Source: Flammula alnicola (Eukaryota > Basidiomycota > Agaricomycetes > Agaricales > Strophariaceae). Taken from it: 64,000 nucleotides of DNA. Position numbers and translations under genes: made by a program. This document shows positions 33,386 through 45,924 of this stretch, one piece after another; the stretch's first letter is position 1, and every line of letters begins with the position of its first letter. The DNA is taken from assembly GCA_015499995.1 (NCBI GenBank), contig JADNRV010000027.1:343353-407352 (forward strand), read 5' to 3'. The notes below the pieces were generated by a model. The model was not told the origin of the DNA, searched no databases, and was given only the letters and a program-made list of their open reading frames with translations.

Positions 33386-34838
33386 AGCCAGGCTGCTAGC
33401 TTTATCCCATCTACATCTCATCGCCCAACACGTTCCTCAACACTATCTTCTCAGACATCATCCCAAGGCTCATCTACAACACCAACCCAGAACAGCCACC
33501 AAACATATTCTGCTCTCTATGATATGGATGAAGAGCATGAGGACCCAGATTCTGGGGACCCAGATTTTGTCCCGATTGATATCCCTCCTTTCAGCTTCAA
33601 GGACACAGAGCTCCAAGCAATCCGGGATTGTATTTCCACCATTACTCTTCCAACATGGGTAGAGCGGCCACCAACTAATCTAGGTGAAAAAAGCCACGGA
33701 AAGCTTAAAGCTCGCGATCACCTGTCACTGTTCAGTTGTATTTTCCCTCTCATTATTCCTGAGTTCTGGTATTTTGCCACTGCTACAGAATCTCCTCGCC
33801 GACATCTTGAATCTTTCCACCATCTTGTTTCTGCCACCAACATTATCTCTTCATTCAAAACTTCAAATGCTGCTGCAGATGCCTACACCCAACACTATGT
33901 TCAATATCGAGCATCAATTCAAGCCCTTTTTCCACATTACCATTCCAAGCCGAATCACCACTATGCAATGCATAATGGAGCTCTTCTCAAATACTGGGGG
34001 CCTCTTCCAGCTCTCAGCGAGTTTCCAGGCGAGCGAATGAATGGCATGTTGCAGAAAATCAACACCAATCGAAAATTCAGTATGTTTTTACAATTTCATA
34101 TAAAATGTATACTAGCTGATATAGAATATACTAGAGGATCTTGATCTCACTATGCTCCGACAAATGAGCCGTCGAGCATATTTGGATGCTTTGCTGCATG
34201 ATGGGGATGCAGCTTCAAAAGAGTTTGCCAATATTCTGGAACCCATGGATATATCCAGAAATAGCCCACCATCTCTCCATCCAACTGAAGTGGCAACATT
34301 CCTGAAGAATGCAACTCAATTTGTGCCAGAAGACTATGATGCCTTGCTTCACTATCTGCAGCACACTGGACGTCAATATCGTACCTTCCATGCTATTCCC
34401 CACCCCCCCAATGCCCTTGTTCTCCCTCCATATGCAGCACATCCTTTACAGTTCCATCATTTCGAGCATACCTTTAGCTGCCAGCAGTCACACCAGGGAA
34501 ATAGTGCTATTCAGTTCTACAATCCTCTAACGCAAAGCCAGGATACAGGATTTATCCATACAATTTGGAGATTACCACTTAATGCGGTAATTCACACATT
34601 TGTTGTTGTCCAAACTCACCGTCCACTATCCAATCTCGATGAGGAGCGTGCACCATTCATTCACTATCCTGGATTTATGACCCGGATTTACGATGCACTC
34701 CCCTCTAAAAGCTTTGCAATCATCGAGCCCACCCATATTATCACACATCTCACAACTTTCCGGAGGCCAAAAGGAACTTATGGTATTGAAAAAGAAACAT
34801 TAGTCGTGTGTTGGGCTTTAAATAGAGGGAGGCGATAG

Positions 34839-37800
34839 GGAAGTGGATAATATATACAATCAGTCTGTAAACGTAGGGCCCATCCACTTTGATATGACTG
34901 TAAGAATTGAGAGACCATTCAATGGTAGATTAACAAGCTTATCCTTGAGTACAGTGCCTTCACCAGGCAGTAGAATCCTAAGATCACCCGAGTCGAGGAT
35001 AGGCGCATCTTATAGCCATTGAGAAATCGAATGAACGTCGATATCACCACCCATGCCTCGAAAAAATGGCCGAATCGAAAGGAAACAACACTACAGACAG
35101 ACGACATGGAGCTCATACAGGCATCTGCTGGTGCACTGCTATTGATGGTTGCGGAGCTGATTCATGCGGGTCACGGATGGACGACGAGAAGGCTGTACTG
35201 TGAGACAGATAACGCTGCAGTCGTAAAGGAGGGCACGAGGCTTGAAGCTTGAAGAACAATGTAAGTAACATTCGCCAGTCTCATTGTCAATGTGAACTTA
35301 CCTGACCATACGTCTGCAAGTCCGTCCGTCGTCGCCCTGCTGCTGTGCCAAGCCCTTGAGCTCCACCGTGCATGCCTCCTTCTCTGTCCAACAGCATACC
35401 GTGCTCCGAGCGCAACGAGCACGACTCCTCCTCTATATCGCCACCGGTGTGAGAAATGGAGGATGTGGAGGGATCAATATTCCCCAAGGTGGCCGAGTGA
35501 TGACTAGAAGGCGATGATGAACTAGTGGGGGTCGAAAGCTGGGGATAACGGTTTTGCAAGACGTTCGTCTCAGGGTGTTCCAACGAGTGCGCTGGATGAT
35601 TGGGAGATTGCACTACAAGGTGGGGTGGCAGTAGCGATTACCAGATCTGCCCGACGCAGTATCCTCACGGAGGAAAAATGGCCCAGGAGATGGCAACCGA
35701 TGCCGGCTATAGCTGGGTCATAACCCCACGAGGGGACATTCGGCAGGGTCTGCATTTGTGGGTCTATGTACTTGTAGCCTGGCAGACCTTGAATGGGAGT
35801 CGGATCATGCTCTGGGGGATTTGAGGCGTGGGGGTATGGCTTGGGCAATAAATCGAAGGAATAGGCAGTGGTGGAGAAAGGCCATACTGAGTGAACCCTG
35901 AGTGATACGCCACGCCATGCACTCTATCCCAGTATTGCTCCTCACCCGCTGTACGAGACAAAATTGAGGAGGACGAGAGGGCATGCCCGGGATGGCAAGA
36001 GGGACAGCGAGAAGAAGTCTTCAGGAAGGATACGTTCAACGATAGCTGCAAGGATCCAAAAGGCCTCTTCCTCGTCTGCATGCACAAGCAGGAGTGTCGA
36101 AGTAATGAGGTTCATGCCTTGAAAATATCCCACACTCCGATTTCGTCTGATCACCACCAATAGTCAGCGACACAGACAGGGCAACAGTGGGCGGACAGGG
36201 CAACAGTGGAAAGAATATATATTTACCTGCTATAGGCGATCACGAATTCCTTCCTCTCGTCGCGGTTGGATGACAGCCCGAGCTGGGCGAACCCAATGAG
36301 ACCTTCACTATGCGATAATTCATCCTCTTCACCTGCTTTGTTCATCTTGAGCAGCTTTACTTTACTCCTCTGCTTCACGAACACATCCCACTCCTTGCGC
36401 TGCACTGCTTGCTGCTGGTCATGTATTTCCGTGAGCTAGTTGAGCAACCGTCTGACAGTGTTGACGCAAGCGTGCCGAGGGGTGTCCGAATTGACGGAAA
36501 GAATCGAAGTGGCGGAAGCTGCCATAGTCGAGGAGGAAAGAGCACGAAAGTGACAATAGACGACCGCCTCTGGCTCTTGGACGATGACCGACTCTTGCCG
36601 CTGACAGAGATGGAATCAGCACCGCCTGCAGAGTCTGACCTGCCGCCTAGAATGAGCGCATCCAATTCCCCGCTACATGAGCAACTCTCCTTCACAACCT
36701 CGATTGTGTTCTTCACCCCTGCCCCGCCCTCATCGTCATCATCTGGCCAACTATTATCTTCTTCACGATTGGCAATCTTGACACCAGTCAGACATGCAGG
36801 AGCGCTATTCCCGCACTCTTTCGCCCATATGAGCAGGACGACATCGTATTGAGAGACATACCGATCCATCAGCGGCCGTTGGTTCTTGTCGTCGTGGTAA
36901 ATCGTATGAGCCGTCCCCGTTGCATGAGAATTGCCAGCTTCTAGAGCTCCTAAACCGCGAGCATGGACTGGCGCTTGTTTGATACGCTATTGGTAGATTG
37001 TGATTGGATGGGTCGTTAGCGTGTTCCTGATGCGCGTTTTCATTGTCGACGGTGTAGACGAAGCACTGCCGGATCTGGGATTGAGAACCCGCAGGGCCAC
37101 TGGTCAACCCATCAAACGATTCGCGAGCAGTGGAGGCGTTTGGGAATGGCTCTATTCTGCCACCAGTGGCCTTCTGTTCAGGAACGGCGAAAGCCTGGCA
37201 GAACCGAAGCCTGCCTACGAACAATGGATAAAGCACTGCCTGGGTCTGTGCGATGGGTATGTGCCGCCGTATTCTGCCCTCGAACGAGCTTGCTGAGTCG
37301 TGTTCACCAGTGCTGATGTCATCGATGAGGACGAGAGGCCTAAGTAACGAGGTAAGTAAAGCTTGCCGCTACCAAAAACGAGAACTTACCAGGTGTCTGC
37401 AAGTCCATCCCATCATCTCCGTGCTGCGCCGAGCCCTCAACCACACGCTATACTTGTCGTACCCAACGTTCGAATGACGGGTCAGTTGCAGACGGAGTAG
37501 TGCGAGGTGTCATCGTTGTTAGCTGGTAAATGTAGAACAAGTGAGTACTTGAACATCGTATTCCATGTCCAGGGTGGCTTACCTCATAGACTCTGCATTG
37601 GCTGCTCTTTTCCCCCATATCCGCCATTATCTTTCGAAGGAAGGGTCGGCGGCATCTAGGTGCCTCCGTTACCCTGCTCTGAGCATGATGGGTACGTCTC
37701 CTCCTCAATATCGCCACCGGCACCTCGAAAGCCTGGCTGAAGGACAGCAGACAACGCGGAGGTCGTACGTGGCTCTGCTGTTGGGCTGCTCTCGACGGTT

Positions 37801-38977
37801 GCGTAGCCGATTTCTTGGATGAAGCTGGCACAATGGGGCTGGACGACGAGAATGCTGCAAGGCAGGCATCGTAAGTGTCCTGTATCCATTTCTGGTGGTC
37901 GAATACTCACCATATCCCAGCCCTCCGTGTTATGTGTCAAACGTGATTGCTGAGTTGTGTTCGGAAGTGCCATGGTCGTCAACGAGGACGAGAAGCCTGT
38001 GGAGCGAGATAGCTATGTAAGCAACCCGAATCTCATTTTCGTGTTGAAAATGGGAACTTACCATGGTCTACAGGTCCATCCCGTCATCTCCCTAGCCCTC
38101 AAGCACATGCAACACGAATCGTGCTTTAACATTCAAATGGCTGGCAGATTGCGGAGGGAGTGGCGTAGGTGCACCTATACGGGATGGTTAGAATGGATCT
38201 ATGCACGGGGATGGAAGGTACGTTACCGTACGTACCGAGCTGGTTACCGACGTTGTGGGCACCTGGCGCAGTCCTCGCCCAAAGCGATTCTCGCGCCCAT
38301 CCTCCATCCACTCCACGACGAGCCGCAGTGAGCACCCGAGTCAGCAAGCGGCAGGACACAAGACCGCACGCGCATGCTGTCGACGATATTGAGCAGCTGG
38401 TCGTCTGCCGCGCTGTTGTCGATCCGCGCTGTCGCCGCAGTCGATCACATTCTTCCGTTGGTGCTATGATGTTGAGCAGCTGGTCGTCTGCTTGTCGTCG
38501 ATCCTGCTGTCATCGCCGTTGAATGCGTATGCGAACGTTGAGGTGATCCATCCGCTCCTGTCCGGCCTCTGGCGAGTTGTGTTGGCGGGCATAGTTCGAA
38601 GCCCGTTAAGCTGTCCACAAGTTGATTTAGTGAGCCAGGGACTCAGGAGAGGGTCTATAACAATCAAGAAAGAGATAAGCTGTGAGAGAAGTTGATGACC
38701 CAGATGACGGAAAGAAAGAAACAAGAGCGTACGTATAGTAGATACCATCCTCGCCCTCACAGGTAATGCTTGATGGCCACAGAGCTTGGACGCGGAAGCA
38801 GCACTGAGCATCACGCTACTACAAGGGCGGCGACGATGCGAGGCGGCGGCAATGCAAGAGCGGCGGATGCTTGAGGCACTTGCTGGGGTTCAACAGAACC
38901 TAGTAGTACAAGATCAACTTGTATGTATTTTGATAAATATCACACATTGGCCGGAATCCTCAGTATCTGCGATCTCG
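34839..38977. other. Captured region in the Plavaka element
   Basis: Lies between the transposase and the second gene. Besides the TBC fragment (35942-36890) it has related short blocks at 35295-35335, 37383-37425 and 38057-38095. Read on the minus strand these end in a GGTAAGTTC splice-donor-like site after a shared TGGACTTGCAGAC-type exon end. A GATATCGAGGAGGAG-like piece also recurs (about 35425 and 37698). It looks like host exons picked up and locally duplicated. Apart from TBC I cannot name the sources. Confidence 0.45.
35942..36890 (-). pseudogene. TBC (Rab-GAP) domain gene fragment
   Basis: The exon at 36146-35942 reads [20 protein letters not shown] then [20 protein letters not shown]: this is the TBC domain core around the catalytic YxQ motif (here YFQ). 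The upstream exon (36405-36227) ends FVIAYSR and is joined by an intron at 36147-36226 with normal ends. Further upstream open blocks to about 36890 include an acidic Ser-rich insert. TBC proteins speed up GTP hydrolysis by Rab GTPases in membrane traffic. The arginine-finger motif and the C-terminal half are not found, so this is a non-functional captured piece. Confidence 0.7.
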
Positions 38978-39761
38978 TTAAGCATCCTCGATGTCATCTC
39001 TCAATTCATCCTCCACTTCGCCCTCGCCCTCGTCAATCTCGATGTCGTCAGCTTTCTCCCCTTCATCCCATTCCTCCAGCTGCTGGAGCTCCTGTTCCGT
39101 TGGCATCTCATACAAGGCCAAGACATCCTTGCTGAACTTTTGCATAAACTCGGCCTCCGGTAGATTCTTCCATGCCTTGCACTTCCCCCACGTCTCGAAG
39201 TGTTGCTCGAGTGGTAGTGCGACAAAAACCCCGCCTTTGATGAAGTCCGCACGCTCACGCAGAGTCAGAGTGTCGTTCCAGTATTCAGGTTCAAACCAGT
39301 CGATCGGCACAGACTTTGGCATAGCTGTGAGCTCTGATACCTTTGGTGGGTCAGGCTCCACACGGATACGTTCTATCCTAAAAAAAATTGGTCAGAAAAT
39401 ATAATAATAAAAAAGGGGAATATGAACCTATTATGTCGGGCAGTCTTCTTTCTCAGGGCGACCTCACGACGCACTCCATCCAACATTCTAATGAACTTTG
39501 TTGTTTTCTTCGAACGGCCTGCTTTGGCCTTGATGTGCTAAGTTTGTGGGTTCAACTGGTTCGCAGTCAATGCAAATTCATCGTCAGAATTGGCCGCAGT
39601 CTCTTCCACCAGTAAAACAACAGCTTCCATCTCCTCCTTATTCGGTAACCACTTTGTGGGACCATGGGAAACAACCTCAGCAACACCTTCATCGTCCCCC
39701 ACAGCTCCTCCTCGTTGAGCGCTCCTGAGCGCTACATTACCAATCGACAGATAACACTACA

Positions 39762-41786
39762 ATGCCCCCCAAACCCGGTTCTGGTGGCGATCCGCCGAGC
39801 GGATCTCGCGCATCGGAGAGATTGTCTGGATTTGCGCCTCGGCGCACTCCTGGAGTTGGCTCGTCATCTGCTTCGGCGGCGGCAGAGGCCTCTACCCCTG
39901 CATCTCCCTCTCCTCAGAGGCAGATGTACTCATCTACTGTCCCTCAGCAACAGCGGGACAAAACCCCAGTCAGTGAGCGCGAACGCACTCCTGTCTTTAC
40001 TCCGTCGGCCCTGCCACCTCAGCAGGATCCATCCCATTACCTCAGGGATGAGGATGTCGTTCTCGATTATGAGGCGACTCCTCCTCCTGCTTCTCAATCG
40101 ACAGCAGATCCCGCCCTGGAGGGTGAGCTCACATCTGCAATCGATGATATGTCCCGGAGTGCGAGGGCCATTGCAGCATAGATGAGGGGAAACCCGAGTT
40201 CATCTGACGATGCCCTTGCTCGTTCAGCAACTGATCTCGCTGCTGCGATCGCCTCCTTGGTGTCTGCAGCTGAATCTACCGGATGGACCGACATCACTGC
40301 GTCCATCGTCGGAGACGAAGCCCTCTCTCTGGGGTATGTCCTCGCAGAGACCATCTCACGCCCAGACGATACTGTCATGCGCCCCGCCGACGTCCCATTT
40401 GACCAGATCGACCCTCATTCTAGTGATGCGGAGTCGTCTGCCATGGAGACCGACACTACCTCACGCCCTCCCCCCCCTCCTCGTCAGGATAAAGGGAAGG
40501 GTAAAGCCCCCACGAGCAAGGTGGGCCCAGCTTCGTCGCAGTCTTTGGCTGCGCCGAAGCAGGGCCCTCCTGCTCCCCGCCAGTCTCGCAGGAGGCCGGC
40601 GGATTCTTACTTGAGGCCTCCGCCTCCTATTCCCCCTCGACCTCAGGGTTGGAAATCCAGTGTTCCTTGGAGCGCCGGTCCCTGTAAGCGCACGTTTGCT
40701 GAGCTTGCGGCGGCCAACCCTTTGTCGCAACGAGATCCTGCCATGGGCCCTAGTGCTCTTGCCAGGTATCCACCTCCGCCCCGCGTCCCTGCGATGCAAG
40801 CGGCCATCGATGAGCGGGTTTCTGCTGCCAAGAGGCAGAAGAAGCACCCCCTCTTTTACCACTGCTGGCCCGTCACGCAAGCAGATCCTCCTCGCGTTTA
40901 GCGGCCCCTACACGAGGCTGCATGACACGAAACTCGTCGACCTGGTCCACAAGATCGACAAAGCTTTCCGCGATGCGGGCAGCGCCAATCGGGTGCTGTC
41001 TGCCTCGCACGCATACAATGGCATCTCTCTTGCCACTGCCCTTGTGTCCACCCAGAGCGATCTCGATATCGCTCGAGGGTGGGTGCATAGAATCCTTCCG
41101 GAGTCTGACACTGTCAAGGTGTCGGTCAGCCTCCCTTCTTCCACCTCGTACCTCCGGGTACTTGACCTACCTGCTTATGGCGATTTCGCCAGTAAGACCC
41201 TTACCACAGGGGCCGAAGTGAAGATGGCAATTCTTGCCTCTCCACTTTCCGTCTTCGCGCCTTTCAAATCCGAGCCTCGGATTAAGCGCAACTCCCCGGC
41301 GAGCACCACTTGTGTGGCGTTCATCAATATCTGGGACTCTCAGTCGGGAGCCCGCGCGAAGGCTCTTATCAACAAGACCTTCATGTTCCGTGGCAGGGCT
41401 TACCGCATTCTTGCGGCGCGCGCCAACCCTGGCGTCCCTCTCTGCACTAGATGCTAGAGGTGGGGCCATCCATCTAACGTTTGCAGGGCTCCCCAGCCCC
41501 GCTGCGCTCATTGCTCTGGGCCACACGAGGAGGAGGTACATCGTATTGCCGCTTCGTGTTGCAAGGAAATCCTAAGGCAACTCCACCTATCCCACCTACT
41601 CCGGGTGGGGTGGACTGCCCTCATGCCCCGCGCTGCCCTAATTGTAAGGGCGCGCATAAACCTTATGACAGAAAGTGTCATTTCTGGCACAACCAGTATG
41701 ATCGTGAGTGGATCGATGCCAAATATGCCCAGATACGTGATTATTGGAATCAACATCGTGCACTCTACTCACAGAACGTAGCTTAA
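39762..41786 (+). pseudogene. L3 ORF1, degraded
   Basis: Starts MPPKPGSGGDPPSGSRASER. In-frame TAG at 40179, a frameshift near 40860, TAG at 41455 where Trp is expected in the CTRCWRWGH finger, and another shift near 41560-41580. Conserved RVLSASHAYNGISL and KMAILASPLS segments match L1 ORF1. It ends in YSQNVA with the TAATG junction. Confidence 0.8.
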
Positions 41787-44381
41787 TGCAGGCAAACCGC
41801 TTGATGAGATACGGGTTTTGAGTTGGAACGTGGCGAGGGACGGGATGTCCCTCGATGTAATCCTTAGCACTTGTACAAATATATACGACGTGTTATTCAT
41901 CCAAGAGCCTCCATGGAGGCACATAAGAACCGCCCCATCTGCAAAGAGCAGAAAGGGTGAAGATGTAGTCGGCGCGCCCAACCATCCAGACTGGTTGGCC
42001 ATGGTGCGCCCCACCACCCCTGACGAGCGACCCCGGGTCATGACCTATCTTTCGACTAGGTTAGCCCGGTATCGCCTGGCTCAACGAAGGGATATTATTG
42101 ATCATCCCGATATCATGGTACTCTCGCTCTCCTCGGGCGAGAGCTCTCTCTATCTTCTGAACGTGTATTCAGATTCTGATCATGGAGCTATTAACTGGCT
42201 CCGGGATCACGATCGAGATCTTCCCCGATGTCATCTAATGATGGGAGATTTTAACGCGCACTCTCCAGACTGGGACCCTGGTTCCGTCGTCGGGAGGGCT
42301 GTGCCTTATCGCTGCAACAATCTGCGGCCATCCTTGGACTCGAGCTTGCCGCTTTTGGCAACCCTGGGCCCACACACATTCCGAGAGATCGCACCAAGCG
42401 CAGCACGGTGATCGATCTGGCTTTTGTTCCCCCGATCAGGTGGTGAATGAGTCTACTGTCCGATGCCTGGACATCCAGCTTAAATCGGATCACATCCCGA
42501 TTTATACTACACTGGACATCCTTCCCGCCCCTGACGGGGCAGTTCGGATGTCTCTTCCTACGGAGTCTGTTGAGGCCTTCGTTAAATCTATCACTTCGGG
42601 ACTTGCGGCTATAGATCCAAAAGTCCCGCTGACTACCGAGGATCAGATTGAGACTGCGGCTCAGAAGTGGCGCAGATTTTCTCAGAGGCGTGGTCTGCCC
42701 ATGCCAAAGAGACCTCTATTACTAAGCGTTCGAAACCCTGGTGGTCCCAGGAGTGCTCTGACGCCCTGCTCAAGTTTCGTGGAGATCGCTCCCCCGAGAA
42801 TTGGACATCCTTTCAGAAGTTAGTCCGGGAAACGAAACGTGTTTTCTTCGATGATCGCATTGGAGAGATCGCGGGTACTAATAAGCGACCGTGGGACCTT
42901 ATGAATTGGGTCCAACAACGTAAGCTCCCTCCCAGTGAGGCGATCCAGTATCGTGGAGAGCCTTGCAATGATTTGCCTGCCTTGTGGGATGCCCTGCATG
43001 GCACGTACAACTCAGCGTCAGATAGAACATACGATGCTGCTCTCTTGGAGTCCATCCCGCAACTTCCCGTTCGGGAATGGGCTCCATTCTCCCCGCTGGA
43101 ACTCACGGAAGCACTTTCTGCATGTTCCGGTCTTTCTTCTCTGGGTCCGGATCATGTCAATTGGTCCCACCTGAAGAAGATTGTATGTCGGGACCCCCAC
43201 TCTGTGGAGGTCCTTATCTCGATTGCTAATGCCTGCATGCGTGTGGGTCATGGCCGTCTCCTTTCAAGGAATCTATGTCGGTTATTATCCCCAAACCCGG
43301 CAAGCCCTCGTACTCCACCCCTAAGGCGTTCAGGCCCATTGTGCTTCTGAATACTGTGGGGAAACTCATCGAGAAAATGATCTCGAATCGCATTCAGTTC
43401 GACGCTGTCGGGCAGGATATATTTCACCCGAATCAGGTTGGAGGCGTCAGGGGGCGCTCCACCGAGGATGCGGGTCTGTTTTTGACACACATGGTTAAGG
43501 GCTGGGTGGGCAAAAGGGTTGAGGACTAGCGTCCTTGCCTTTGACCTTGCTCAGTTCTTTCCTTCTCTTAATCACGAGGTTCTCGTGATCATTCTTCGGA
43601 AGCTTGGCTTTCCGCCTCTGGTGGTCAAGTTTTTCAGTTCTTATCTGGTAGAGAGGAAGACGCAGTATGCGTGGAACTCCTTCTTGTCAGACCCTCTGCA
43701 AGCCGATGTGGGCGTGGGGCAGGGCTCTGCCCTGTCCCCTGTCTTGTCAGCTATTTACTTGGCGCCTATCATGCGCCTTTTCTACAAGAGGTGCCGTGAG
43801 ATTCATCTTGCGGTTGACCTTCTGTCATATGTTGACGATGGTACCCTGATTTCTCAGGAGACCGGACTCGATCCCAATGTTGTAAACCTTCGTAAGGCTT
43901 ACAAGATTATATTTGAGCTTTTTACCAAGTTCGCTCTCGCTCTGGAGCACGCGAAGTCGGAGATTTTTCACTTCGACAACACGGCTTCAGTTTATAACCC
44001 TGCCATTGATTTGGGTGAAGAACCCTACACTGCAGGCAAATGGCTCAAGCCTAAGCCGTTCTGGCGATATCTTGGGTTTTACTTTGATCGCAAGCTCACT
44101 TTCAAGGAGCATGTGAGATACTACTCCACCAAAGGATTCACGTCAGTCGTGTCGATGCGAATGCTGGGGTCTTCTACCAGAGGGTTACCGCTGCACCTTA
44201 AGCGCCTCCTCTACCGCACGTGCGTTATCCCCATAATTACTTATGGCTACCGCATGTGGTATTTCCGCAAGGCCCGGAATAAGGGTCTTATTGCGCAACT
44301 CACCAATGTCCAGCGTAAGGCTGGGCTTTGGATTACTGGGTGCTTCCGCACTTCTCCCTCGTATGGCGTCGAGGCCCTTGC

Positions 44382-45924
44382 TTTTTTTTTTTTTTTTTTT
44401 TTAAATCAACAGTTTATATTCCGAAACTCGAACGCAGCTCGGACTCTAACTAATACAAACAAGTACGCTACAATACCCATCGCAAAAGAAAGAAATTGGT
44501 TGCTCGCAGGGGAGCATGCGAGACTGCGCAGCAGCCTGAAACCCAAATAGCGGACCTCGCAGCCCCGGAAGTACAAACGCGCGGCGTTGTTAACGCTACC
44601 GAACGTAAGGTAAATATGGATTAAAAGGGTGGACAGGGGGGTCACCCAGATGAAGTCAGAACTTGCCCGGCTCTCCCCACTTCGTTGGCAAACTCGACGT
44701 TGTCGTTACACCATGGCGGGTCCTCCAAATGATGCGTGCAATAGACTCAGAGAGTCACAAGCGAAGCCATGCAACGAACATGGCTGCGGCCCTCGCGGGA
44801 TTTATCGCACCATAATGGAAACACCTGCGGGCACTAGGTCTTGGGCCAAGGCCCCAACGACACCTAGGATCACCCCCCATCCAGAGTCCCTCATCCGACT
44901 CCGGCTGGGGGCCGGTTGAAAGCAAACGCCGTAACGTTGTCAGTCAAAAATTTCTCAAGACCCCACACTAGGTGCGGGGCCCTGTGAGGTAGCATCGGGA
45001 GCTTAGGGCACCCAAAGAGATGGTCGCGCGTCTGAGGATAGACCCCACATGTACAACCGAGAGCAAGTGGATCATCGATTTTGAACCGCTCGTAGTACAA
45101 GCCGATCGGAGCATGATTCGTTATTACACGGCACATGCGGGCAAACAACTGAGAGTTGCGGCCGCCCACTTCAAGCCACGGCCCTCCGTGAACGGTGGTC
45201 AGACGGAGAGGATTACCCTTTAGATCCTCTAACTCCAAGAAATTGGAGCCAAGTAAATTGGGAACCTCGTCGACCTCTGTCGACCAAGCATCCCGCGCTA
45301 CAATGTCGGCTCTGTTCTTGAGCCACGCGATAGATAAAGGGGTATTCGGTGTAACAGGTACACCCGGAAACCCCAAGACGAGGTCGTGAGCCTCTTGATG
45401 GATGTCCCACTCCATATCAGAGGGAGACTCTGCAAAAACGACTTTCCGGTTGCCAGCACCCTGGAACCATCGTTCAAGTGCCCGACACACTATCAGAGAG
45501 GAACCCTGATGAGAATGCAGGGAGGGATCAATGGCCATTCGAGCAGCATGCATCGAATCCGTGAAAATGACTATCCTAGTGATGTCTCCGAATGCTACCA
45601 TTGCGGAGATGGCCACCGAGATGGCATCGAGCTCAGCATCAGTGCTAATAGCTCGTCCGGAAGAGTGACATCTGGCCAATACCAGAGCGCCCTGCCGTTT
45701 GATAACAATGCCGTTGGCGGCCTGCCAGGGCCCCGGAGGGACCGAGCCGTCGACACCAGCATATGCGGTACCTGGCTCATCGTCACACTTTTCGATGAGT
45801 TTGTCCAGTATGATTTTCCACGCAGCATCAGGGTCTTCGGCCCTGCTGATACGGGGTTTAGCCATCCATGTAAACCGGCTCGCATGCCGGTCCATTAGAC
45901 AATATCCAGGCCTGGCGTCTGGAA
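44382..45924 (-). mobile_element. LINE L4, 5'-truncated, inside L3
   Basis: Poly(T) 44382-44402 on its 3' side; 13-bp duplication TCGAGGCCCTTGC at 44369-44381 and 45925-45937. Subfamily II. Same family as its host but opposite orientation, forming a local inverted repeat with the RNase H part of L3. Confidence 0.93.
44891..45924 (-). pseudogene. L4 ORF2 fragment: RNase H and C-terminus
   Basis: Open from the truncation point to the normal stop. Contains AYAGVDGSVPPGPWQAANG, TDAELDAI and IFTDSMHAAR, and the terminal CTCGVYPQTRDHLFGC motif. The open frame continues upstream beyond 45924 only as antisense of L3. No start codon of its own. Confidence 0.85.

Larger units (their letters stand above)
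21411..34838 (+). pseudogene. Plavaka-type transposase, split by L1 and L2
   Basis: Exon blocks: about 21411-21710 (N-terminal Cys/His segment, CTCSECIKSTVTVHG), 21768-21894 joined to 28488-29003, 29053-29780 joined to 33398-34078, and 34137-34838. Introns 29004-29052 (GTAAGT...AAAG) and about 34079-34136 (GTATGT...TAGAG) are supported by frame; one near 21711-21767 is likely. Signature stretches are IYVDWCNPFGNKIAG, LNLPPHL...PENIFIVG, VGGFLAHAATMFCSFC and MLGFMHNWLEGILEHQLR. Removing L1 and L2 with one target copy each restores the frame. It ends ALNRGRR. Cuts and joins the element ends. Apart from the LINEs, I see little damage. Confidence 0.8.

Noticed and set aside
36409..36852. Plus-strand 147-codon ORF
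   Set aside because: Antisense to the TBC fragment exons, whose splice sites and motif support the minus strand.
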